From Actinomadura mexicana (GTDB lineage Bacteria > Actinomycetota > Actinomycetes > Streptosporangiales > Streptosporangiaceae), in NCBI RefSeq assembly GCF_900188105.1, contig NZ_FZNP01000003.1, positions 558,001 to 622,000 of the forward strand: DNA of 64,000 nt. The letters run 5' to 3'. The notes below the pieces were generated by a model. That model searched no databases, was not told where the DNA came from, and saw nothing but the letters and a program-made list of their open reading frames with translations. Positions 31,707-39,158 of the stretch are shown piece after piece. Numbering within the stretch: the first letter of the stretch is position 1; each line of letters begins with the position of its first letter. Made by a program: the position numbers and the translations under genes.

Positions 31707-33803
31707 TCAGCGCGGCAGGAACGGGCTCGGGGGCCCGGAGTGGGACACGTACAGGCGGTCGCGGGCGCGGGTGCAGGCGACGTAGAGGACGCACCGCTCC
31801 CGCTGAAGGCTCTCCCGGTGGGACGCTTTGTCGACCTCCGGCGGCACGAGCGCCTTGGGGTGCGGGACGAGCCCTTCCTCGACGCCGACGACTGCGACAC
31901 ACTGGAATTCGAGTCCTTTCAGGCTGTGCATCGACCCGACCCGCACGTGCCGGCCATGGCCGGTGGGATTTTCCGTCTGGATGCCCAACGCCTCGAACCG
32001 GGACCGGACGTCGTTCGCCCTGGCATTGACACGGGCCGCCACCGCGATCGCGCCCGGCTCCACGCCGTCCGCCAGCCACGACCGGACCTGGGTGACGACG
32101 GCCTCGCACTCCTCGTTCCAGCTCTTGAACCTCCGCACGATCGGCCGGCGTCCGTGCATCGGGGACTCGTAGCCGTCCAGGCTGTCCGGCCAGCCGTCCA
32201 GCTCGTCGGCGGGGGCCAGGCCGAGCACCCGCACCGCCCAGTCCAGGATCTCCTGGGTGGTGCGGTAGCTGACCGTGAGCCGCTGCGTCCGCCCGACGAT
32301 GTTGACGCCGGTGTCCCGCATCGACACGCGGTGCTGCTTGATCCGCTGGTGCGGGTCGCCGACGAGGAACAAATCGTCCGGGCCGGTCGGGACCGCCGCG
32401 CGCAGCAGCCGCCACTGCGCCGGATGGAGGTCTTGCGCCTCGTCCACAATGATGTGGCGGTAGGGCGTTTCTCCGGTCTCCCGCAGGATTCTGGCGGCCT
32501 CGTCGGCGGTCTGGAGGTACGAGCGCTGGTCCTCGGCACGAAGCCGTTCGATCAGCGTCTTGATCGCCGCCCACACCGCCGGCCGTTTGGACGTGGGGAG
32601 TGACACGCCTCTCCCCGTGCGCTTCGCGTTCTCGTAGTCGGGGTAGTCGGTGATGTCCTGGGCGAGCAGGACCCCCTCCCACTCGTCCACGAGGAACTCG
32701 CCGGAATAGTCAGGATGCAACCGCAGGCCGTCCGCGAAGTCGCGGAGAGGCCGGTCGTCCATCGTCTCGCCGGAGCGGCCGAGGCGCTCGCGCAGGATTC
32801 GCGCCGCGAGCTGATCGGTGGTGAGGATCTCGATGCGCCCGCGTTCGCCCGGATCCTCGATGAGCTGGTCGAGCTGGCGGCCCAGCTCGGACGCCAGGGG
32901 GCGGCCGTATGTGGTCATCAGGATCGGGAGGCCGTCGCCGTACCGCCGGGCGAGATGCGCCGCCCGGTGCAGCGCCGTGACGGTCTTCCCGGTCCCCGCA
33001 CCCCCGGTGATCATGACCGAGCCGGGGTAGGTGTCGCGGTAGGCGATGCGGCGCTGCGCCGGGTGCAGGAAGATGCGCCACAGCGCGAACGGCGGCCGCA
33101 GGATCTTGGCCAGCTCCTCCGGGCCGTCGACCAGCGTGACCTGGGCGGGGGTCCGCTCGATCGCGGCGGGCAGGTCCTCCGGCTCGACCGATTCCGGACG
33201 CTCGGCGTCGACGAGGTTCTTGGCGATCTCCTCCCAGGCCTCTTCGGGGCTCATCCCGGACGCGAGGGCCACGAGCGCGTCGTACTGGAGTTCCGGAAGG
33301 AGGTGCTGGAGCGCGTCCAGGTGCGCCTCGCGTACGAGTAACCGGACGATCGGCAGCACCTGGTCGTCGATGCCGAGCCAGCGGAGCTGGGAGTCCTTCA
33401 CATGGTCGAACAGCCGGGGGCTCCGTATGGCTCCGGCCGCCATCTCCAGTGTCTCCGACATGGTCCGGAGCTGCTTCTCGTCGCGAACCTCCAGCACGCC
33501 GAGCACCTGGTTGACGGTGAACCGGCGGCTCGTCGCATAGGCGATCGCGTCGTCGTGGGGGAGCACCCGCAGCAGGCAGTAGATGTCGCCGGACTCGGGC
33601 GCGAGGACGACACCGCGCCAGAACCGGTCGATCCGGATCGTCCGGATGCGGGGGTCGGCGCCGCCGTGCAGCTTCTCCAGGTGCAGGCCGGCGTGCGTGT
33701 GGTGGGCGAACTTGTCGATCGCCTCCTGGACGGCCCGCCTGACGGGCTTCTCCAGGTTCGCGAACTCGGCGAGGAACTCCTTCGCGATAGCCAACTGCGG
33801 CAC
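31707..33803 (-). CDS. RelE-like/UvrD-like helicase fusion protein
   Basis: A 698-residue protein. Residues 1-95 resemble a RelE/ParE-fold domain (LHLEKLHGGADPRIRTIRID, WRGVVLAPESGDIYCLL, VLPHDDAIAYA). A linker follows, then an SF1A helicase core from about residue 255: GGAGTGKTVTALHRAAHLAR, IIVDEAQDLHPAQW, LVGDPHQRIKQ, VSYRTTQEILD, GSMHSLKGLEF and VACTRARDRLYVS. It is the first gene of an operon with the OLD nuclease, so a GajB-like partner role is plausible, though it is longer than GajB and the gene order is reversed. GTG start after GGAGGAG. It is divergent from hsdM across 114 bp. Confidence 0.85.
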   Translation of the reverse strand: MPQLAIAKEFLAEFANLEKPVRRAVQEAIDKFAHHTHAGLHLEKLHGGADPRIRTIRIDRFWRGVVLAPESGDIYCLLRVLPHDDAIAYATSRRFTVNQVLGVLEVRDEKQLRTMSETLEMAAGAIRSPRLFDHVKDSQLRWLGIDDQVLPIVRLLVREAHLDALQHLLPELQYDALVALASGMSPEEAWEEIAKNLVDAERPESVEPEDLPAAIERTPAQVTLVDGPEELAKILRPPFALWRIFLHPAQRRIAYRDTYPGSVMITGGAGTGKTVTALHRAAHLARRYGDGLPILMTTYGRPLASELGRQLDQLIEDPGERGRIEILTTDQLAARILRERLGRSGETMDDRPLRDFADGLRLHPDYSGEFLVDEWEGVLLAQDITDYPDYENAKRTGRGVSLPTSKRPAVWAAIKTLIERLRAEDQRSYLQTADEAARILRETGETPYRHIIVDEAQDLHPAQWRLLRAAVPTGPDDLFLVGDPHQRIKQHRVSMRDTGVNIVGRTQRLTVSYRTTQEILDWAVRVLGLAPADELDGWPDSLDGYESPMHGRRPIVRRFKSWNEECEAVVTQVRSWLADGVEPGAIAVAARVNARANDVRSRFEALGIQTENPTGHGRHVRVGSMHSLKGLEFQCVAVVGVEEGLVPHPKALVPPEVDKASHRESLQRERCVLYVACTRARDRLYVSHSGPPSPFLPR

Positions 33804-33917
33804 GGACGCTCCTCCGACGGACCATGCGGGATCTTCATGCTAGGCCCCACCGGGCGTCCGCGCAGGGCTGTATGTTTGTCGCTCTCGAAGCCGCACGATG
33901 AGTTGGGGGCCCCGTCC

Positions 33918-36368
33918 GTGGCGAAGCTGACATTGCCGCAGCTGGAAGCGCATCTGTTCGGGGCGGCCGACATCCTGCGCGGCAAGATGGACGCTTCGGA
34001 GTTCAAGGAGTACATCTTCGGGATGCTGTTCCTGAAGCGGTGCTCCGACCAGTTCGACACCATCCGGGAACGGATCGTCGAGGAGCAGCTCGCCGCCGGC
34101 CGGACGCGCATGCAGGCCGAAGAACTGGCAGACAACCCGCTCTTCTACAGCGGCGGCGACTTCTTCGTCCCGAAGACGGCCCGCTGGAAGCACATCGTTG
34201 ACGAGTCGGGTAAGAAAGCTGTCGCCGATCTGCTGAACAAGGCTCTCGCGGCACTCGAAGAAGCCAACGGCGAGGCATTGCAGGGTGTGGTCGGGCACAT
34301 CGACTTCAGCCGCAAGGTCGGCAAAACCACGCTGTCGAACCAGAGCCTCCAAAAGCTGGTCCGACACTTCAACCGGCACGGGTACCGGCTGCGCAATGAC
34401 GACTTCGAGTTTCCCGACCTGCTCGGCGCGGCCTACGAGTACCTCATCGGCGAGTTCGCCGACTCGGCGGGCAAGAAGGGCGGCGAGTTCTACACGCCGC
34501 GCGGGGTCGTTCGCATGATGGCGCGGCTCGTCGACCCGCACGAGGGCATGAGGATCTATGACCCCTGCGCGGGCTCCGGGGGAATGCTCATCATGGCGAA
34601 GGAGTACGTCGCCGAGAACGGGGAGGACGCCAGCGACCTGTCGCTCTACGGGCAGGAGGCCAATGGCGGCACCTGGGCGATCTCCAAGATGAACATGATC
34701 CTGCACGGGATCGTCAACGCCGAGCTGGAGAACGACGACACCCTCGCCAATCCCATGCACGAGGAGAACGGACGGCTCCTCACCTACGACCGCGTCCTCA
34801 CCAACCCGCCGTTCTCTCAGAACTATGAGAGAGCCGGAATGAAGCATGAGGATCGGTTCGAGTACGGCTGGGCGCCGGAGACCGGTAAGAAAGCGGACTG
34901 GATGTTCGCCCAGCATGTTCTTGCCGTGCTCCGCCGCGACGGTGTCGGAGCGACGGTCATGCCGCACGGCGTGCTCTTCCGGGGCGGCGAGGAAGGGAAG
35001 ATCCGGAAGGCGGTCATCGAAGCCGACCGCCTCGAAGCCGTCATCGGTCTCGCGCCGAATCTTTTTTATGGAACCGGCATCCCGGCCTGCATCCTGATCC
35101 TGCGCGGCACCGCGCCCCGGCCCGCGTCGCATCAGGGCAAGGTGCTGTTCATCAATGCGGACCGCGAATACACGTCCGGCCGCGCGCAGAACTATCTCGA
35201 CCCCGAGCACGCCCAGAAGATCGTCGCCGCCCATCGAGCATTTCTTGCTGACGAGACCATGGAGATTCCAGGTTTCGCCCGTGTGGTCTCGCTCGATGAG
35301 CTGGCGGAGAACGACTTCAACCTCAACATCCGCCGCTACGTCGACAACACCCCGCCTCCCGAGCCGCAGGACGTCCGCGCCCACCTTCACGGCGGGGTTC
35401 CAAGGACGGAGGGGGAGGCGCACGAAGCGGCCTTCCGCGCCTTCGGCGTGGACGTCCACACCCTGTTCACGCCCCGGGATGACGACTACTACGACTTCCC
35501 GGCTGAAGGCTGGCAGTCGGTGGTGGACCGGATCCCGGAGCTGACCGCGCCCGCCGAGGAGCGCCTCCGCGAAGCGTTCGACGAATGGTGGGACAGCCAC
35601 GCCAAGCGCCTCCGCGAGCTGCCCGGCACCCGCCGCGTCATGGACACCCGCGCCGAGCTGCTCGAAAGCTTCGTCGCCGAACTCACGCCCATAGGTGTAC
35701 TCGACCGCTTCCAGCTCGCCGGCGCGGTCGCCTCCTGGTGGGGCGGAGTCCAGGCCGACATCCGCACTCTGGCATATAACCAGTTCAGCGGCGTGGTGCA
35801 GGGCTGGCTGACGAGCATCCAGACCGCCTTCGACGACGAGGGCTCCGCTGCCGTCCTCAATGCTCAGCGTCGTGCCGCCGCGAAACGCAAGGCCAAGGAT
35901 CACCCGTTGGTTCCGTTCGTCCTCGCCGACTACCTCACGGAACTTGAGGAGGCCGAGAACCTTCGGGCCGAACTCGATGCCAAGGTCAAGGCCGCCACCG
36001 CCACCCCGGACGAGGACGCGGAAGACGCGGAGCCGGTCGACCCGGTCGTCCTCAAGCGCCTCAAGGCTCAGCTCACCGCCGCCAAGGCGAAGGTGAAGAA
36101 GCTCGAAGCCGCCTTCGTCGACAAGCTCGCGGCAGGCGTCCGCCAGATCCAGAACGCCGAGACTGAGCCGGACCTCGTCATGCACATTCTCAAGGCGGAC
36201 CTCAGCCGCCGCCTGGACGCCCGCATGGCCACCCGCCGCAGAGCTCTGGCCGGCCGCTACAAGACCTGGGCGGAGAAATACGCCGTCACCCTTCCCGAAC
36301 TAGAAGCCCAACGCGCCGCCGCATCCGCTCGCGTCAACGAGATCCTGCGGGAGCTCGGCTATGAGTGA
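33918..36368 (+). CDS. hsdM: Type I restriction-modification DNA methyltransferase subunit
   Basis: An 816-residue N6-adenine methyltransferase. The HsdM_N helical bundle begins TLPQLEAHLFGAADILRGKM and includes EYIFGMLFLKRCSDQF. The catalytic domain has GGEFYTPRGVVRMMARL, SAM motif IYDPCAGSGGMLIMAKEYV and motif IV LTNPPFSQNY. The ~330-residue C-terminal extension is helical with a Lys/Glu/Ala-rich coiled-coil segment (LKAQLTAAKAKVKKLEAAF). It methylates the host site together with HsdS. GTG 33918 begins where family similarity begins; longer open frame upstream reads across the divergent gene. It overlaps hsdS by 8 bases. Confidence 0.93.
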   Translation: MAKLTLPQLEAHLFGAADILRGKMDASEFKEYIFGMLFLKRCSDQFDTIRERIVEEQLAAGRTRMQAEELADNPLFYSGGDFFVPKTARWKHIVDESGKKAVADLLNKALAALEEANGEALQGVVGHIDFSRKVGKTTLSNQSLQKLVRHFNRHGYRLRNDDFEFPDLLGAAYEYLIGEFADSAGKKGGEFYTPRGVVRMMARLVDPHEGMRIYDPCAGSGGMLIMAKEYVAENGEDASDLSLYGQEANGGTWAISKMNMILHGIVNAELENDDTLANPMHEENGRLLTYDRVLTNPPFSQNYERAGMKHEDRFEYGWAPETGKKADWMFAQHVLAVLRRDGVGATVMPHGVLFRGGEEGKIRKAVIEADRLEAVIGLAPNLFYGTGIPACILILRGTAPRPASHQGKVLFINADREYTSGRAQNYLDPEHAQKIVAAHRAFLADETMEIPGFARVVSLDELAENDFNLNIRRYVDNTPPPEPQDVRAHLHGGVPRTEGEAHEAAFRAFGVDVHTLFTPRDDDYYDFPAEGWQSVVDRIPELTAPAEERLREAFDEWWDSHAKRLRELPGTRRVMDTRAELLESFVAELTPIGVLDRFQLAGAVASWWGGVQADIRTLAYNQFSGVVQGWLTSIQTAFDDEGSAAVLNAQRRAAAKRKAKDHPLVPFVLADYLTELEEAENLRAELDAKVKAATATPDEDAEDAEPVDPVVLKRLKAQLTAAKAKVKKLEAAFVDKLAAGVRQIQNAETEPDLVMHILKADLSRRLDARMATRRRALAGRYKTWAEKYAVTLPELEAQRAAASARVNEILRELGYE

Positions 36369-37536
36369 CCTCCCCTCTGGCTGGACGTTTCGCCGCCTCA
36401 CTGAGTTGGTCGACTTTCCAGAAGGGCAGGTTGATCCAACAAGACAGCCCTACGCAGATTGGACGCTAGTCGCGCCCGACCATGTGGAGTCTGGGTACGG
36501 GAGGCTGGTTGAAAAACAGTCTGCTGCGGAGCAGGGAGCCGTGAGCGGCAAGTACGTGGTCAAGCCTGGTGACGTCATTTATAGCAAGATTCGACCCGCT
36601 TTGCGTAAAGCCGTACTTGTAGACTTCCCAGGTCTATGCTCCGCGGACATGTACCCGCTCAGGGTGCGCAAAGATCTGGATACGCGGTTTCTGTTGGCAA
36701 TTCTTCTCGGTGAGCGGTTCTCTCGATTTGCTGAAGCCGTCTCTGGGAGAAGTGGCATCCCGAAGGTCAACAGGCGTGAGCTTGCGGAGCATAAGTTGCC
36801 CGTCCCTCCGCTCTGGGAGCAGCGGCGGATCGCGGAGATCCTCGAAGCGCTCGATGGAGAGGTCAAGGTCACACGGCAGTTGGCAAGTAAGGCGAGGGCT
36901 ACTCGGAGGGCACTTCTTGAGGCTGAACTGAAGATCATTGAAAATAATGCAGAGGATTTCCCGCTGCGAGAACTCAGCCTGGAGGGCGGGGAGTACGGCA
37001 GTAACTCTCCTTCAGTTCCATATACTGAGGGGCTTCCGCGCTATGTGCGCATTACTGATATCGACGAGTATGGGCGCCTTCGGGATGACTCGATAGTAGG
37101 CCACCCGGTAGTTGGATCTGCGCCTTATATGCTCCGAGATGGAGATCTACTAATAGCTCGCACGGGTTTTACTACAGGAAAGACACTGCTGTTTCAGCAG
37201 AAGTATGGCAGGTGTGTCTTTGCAGGATATCTTGTGCGCTTTCGTCTTGACCCTTCCTTGGTAGATCCACGATACGTATTCTTGTGGACGTGCGGTAATG
37301 CTTTTTCAAGGTGGGTAAATCGCACCTTCCGTGAAGTTGGGCAGCGGAATATAAGTGCGATGGAGTATGGTGTACATCGTCTTCCCGTGCCATCGCTTGA
37401 GGTGCAACGCCGCTTGGTTGATCGCATAGAAGCTCTTGATGGGTTGACTGAGAATTATCAAGGTAGATGGCATCGGCTGCTGGAAGTCAAGAACGGTCTG
37501 GCGGAGGATTTGTTGACGGGGCGGGTTCGGGTCTGA
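36361..37536 (+). CDS. hsdS: Type I restriction-modification specificity subunit
   Basis: A 391-residue HsdS with two target-recognition domains, each followed by a conserved helical spacer. TRD1 ends with LPVPPLWEQRRIAEILEALD (about residues 140-160). TRD2 ends with LPVPSLEVQRRLVDRIEALD (about 340-360). It sets the bipartite DNA sequence recognised by the complex. It starts in the ATGAGTGA overlap with hsdM. Base composition falls sharply here: in 37201-37260 I count 29 G+C of 60, while neighbours are much richer, consistent with exchange of recognition domains by transfer. It ends 4 bp from the convergent ATPase gene. Confidence 0.93.
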   Translation: MSDLPSGWTFRRLTELVDFPEGQVDPTRQPYADWTLVAPDHVESGYGRLVEKQSAAEQGAVSGKYVVKPGDVIYSKIRPALRKAVLVDFPGLCSADMYPLRVRKDLDTRFLLAILLGERFSRFAEAVSGRSGIPKVNRRELAEHKLPVPPLWEQRRIAEILEALDGEVKVTRQLASKARATRRALLEAELKIIENNAEDFPLRELSLEGGEYGSNSPSVPYTEGLPRYVRITDIDEYGRLRDDSIVGHPVVGSAPYMLRDGDLLIARTGFTTGKTLLFQQKYGRCVFAGYLVRFRLDPSLVDPRYVFLWTCGNAFSRWVNRTFREVGQRNISAMEYGVHRLPVPSLEVQRRLVDRIEALDGLTENYQGRWHRLLEVKNGLAEDLLTGRVRV

Positions 37537-37540
37537 GTTT

Positions 37541-37957
37541 TCACGCGGGCATTTTTGCCCAGACAACTTTGCCTTCGCCGGTGGCGGAGGGGCGGGTGCC
37601 GGTTTGCTTCGCGTAGGCGGAGATGATGGCCAGGCCGCGGCCGTTTTCGGCCATGGGAGTCGGCGTGTTGGGGGTTGGGAGTTCGGGGGACGGGTCCCAG
37701 CACTCCAGGAGTGGTGTCCCCTCGTAGAGGGCACAGCGGAGGCGGAGTTGCCGGCCGCGCGCAGCCTTGACGGCGTTGGTGACCATCTCGCTCATGACAA
37801 GGGTCGAGTCGTTGATCACTTCGCGGTCGAAGCCCCAGTTCGTCAGTGCGTAGCGGACGAGTTCGCGGGCCAGGACCACGGTTGAGGGTGCGGCGAGCAG
37901 GGTGAGGCGTATCTCGGGGACCCCGGGCGCCGGTGTGACCAGTTCAAGATCATTCAT
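37541..37957 (-). CDS. RsbW-like ATP-binding protein of the second WhiJ-type locus
   Basis: A 138-residue HATPase_c protein. The N box is LVMSEMVTNAVKAA (about residues 62-75) and the G box is ENGRGLAIISAYAKQTG. The Met of MNDLELV has GGAGG upstream; longer starts lie in the divergent control region. It is the minus-strand arm of a WhiJ-type locus placed inside a type I restriction-modification cluster, between hsdS and hsdR. It is divergent from its XRE partner across 100 bp. Kinase or anti-sigma activity is unproven. Confidence 0.85.
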   Translation of the reverse strand: MNDLELVTPAPGVPEIRLTLLAAPSTVVLARELVRYALTNWGFDREVINDSTLVMSEMVTNAVKAARGRQLRLRCALYEGTPLLECWDPSPELPTPNTPTPMAENGRGLAIISAYAKQTGTRPSATGEGKVVWAKMPA

Positions 37958-38057
37958 TGAGGGCCATCCTCCATTTGCGGATTGTGCCCTCACTCTGAGT
38001 GTGCGCGTTTTAACCTGAAGTGATTTCGGGGTGGCGCGATACACCTACGGGGGAACG

Positions 38058-38870
38058 ATGAGTGTTCGAGAGTCGATCGACCCGGCGTCCTCACTGTGGG
38101 CCTGGCTGGCCTTTGACCTGTGGTTTCACCGCACGCAGCGTGGTCTGTCGCTCGCGCAGACCGGCATGATCGTCCATGTGACTCGGGCGACGGTATCCAA
38201 CTGGGAAGCCGGTCGCCTCCGGCCGCGCGATACATACATGAGGCGTCTCGACCAGGCATGGGACACCGGTGGGCATTTCGAGCGGCTGCACATGTTCGCC
38301 TGCAACGGGCATGATCCGGACTGGTTCAAGCAGTACATCCAGTACGAGGAAGCCGCGGACGTCCTCAAGATGTACCACGGCAAGACCGTGCCAGCGCTGG
38401 CGCAGACCAAGACGTATGCAGAGGCGCTACTGAAGGCCGCTGGCCGCGCCGACGAGGCCGAGACAGAAGCCAAGTCCCGCATGAAGCGCCAGGATGTGCT
38501 GCGGCGTAAGCAGCCGCCCTACCTCTGGATTCTCATCGATCAAGAGGTGCTCGAGAACGTCGTGGGTGGTCGGGAGGTGATGGCGGAGCAGTTGTGCTAC
38601 CTCCTTGAACTCGCGGCGGCGGAGCGTGTCTGCGTTCGCGTCGTCCCGCGCGCCTCGGGTTGGCATCCAGGGCATGACGGCCACTTTCAGGTGATGACCA
38701 TAAATGGGCGGGGTGTTTCCTACGCCGTCGCCCAGGTCGCCGGCCGGTTGATCGAAGCTGGTGACGAGTCCACCCTTCTGGAAGTACGTTTTGATCAGAT
38801 CGGGGCGCTTGCCCTGCCTCGGTCTGATTCGCGAATCCTGATGGAACAGACGTTAAGGACGTACGAGTGA
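38058..38870 (+). CDS. XRE-family regulator with DUF5753, inside the hsd cluster
   Basis: A 270-residue regulator. The HTH lies at about residues 20-75 (WFHRTQRGLSLAQTGMIVHV, then TRATVSNWEAGRLRPRD). The C-terminal DUF5753 region has DVLKMYHGKTVPALAQTKTY, VLENVVGGREVMAEQLCYLL and VRVVPRASGWHPGHDGHF. ATG 38058 follows GGGGGAA; the longer frame to 38031 lies in the control region. It is co-transcribed with DUF397 and the transcript points toward hsdR, so this protein may set HsdR levels. That regulatory link is an inference from position. Confidence 0.88.
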   Translation: MSVRESIDPASSLWAWLAFDLWFHRTQRGLSLAQTGMIVHVTRATVSNWEAGRLRPRDTYMRRLDQAWDTGGHFERLHMFACNGHDPDWFKQYIQYEEAADVLKMYHGKTVPALAQTKTYAEALLKAAGRADEAETEAKSRMKRQDVLRRKQPPYLWILIDQEVLENVVGGREVMAEQLCYLLELAAAERVCVRVVPRASGWHPGHDGHFQVMTINGRGVSYAVAQVAGRLIEAGDESTLLEVRFDQIGALALPRSDSRILMEQTLRTYE

Positions 38871-39055
38871 TCAACTGGCGCAAGAGCTCCCGCAGTGGCG
38901 GCGGCAACGACGATGCGTGCGTGGAGTTGGCCGAGATGGGGGGCCGGGTGTGGGTGCGGGACTCCAAGGATCCGGACGGGGAGCGGTTGGCGTTCGGGCG
39001 GGAGGCGTTCAGCGGGTTGCTGGAGCGGGTGAAGCGCGGGGAGCTTGGCCGGTAG
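38867..39055 (+). CDS. DUF397 domain protein, inside the hsd cluster
   Basis: A 62-residue DUF397 protein: INWRKSSRSGGGNDDACVEL, VWVRDSKDPDGERLAF and AFSGLLERVKRGELG. GTG 38867 overlaps the XRE stop (GTGA), so translation is coupled. It is the usual small partner of WhiJ-type XRE proteins. The hsdR gene begins 103 bp downstream with no terminator visible between them, so read-through into hsdR is likely. Confidence 0.88.
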   Translation: MINWRKSSRSGGGNDDACVELAEMGGRVWVRDSKDPDGERLAFGREAFSGLLERVKRGELGR

Positions 39056-39158
39056 TGGTAAATGTCCACATAGCTGGGAATTTCGTGGCCGGTGAAGGGC
39101 GTGTGGCGGAATGATTGGGATCACGGTGACCATGCGCTGACGTGAACGGGGGACGCTG

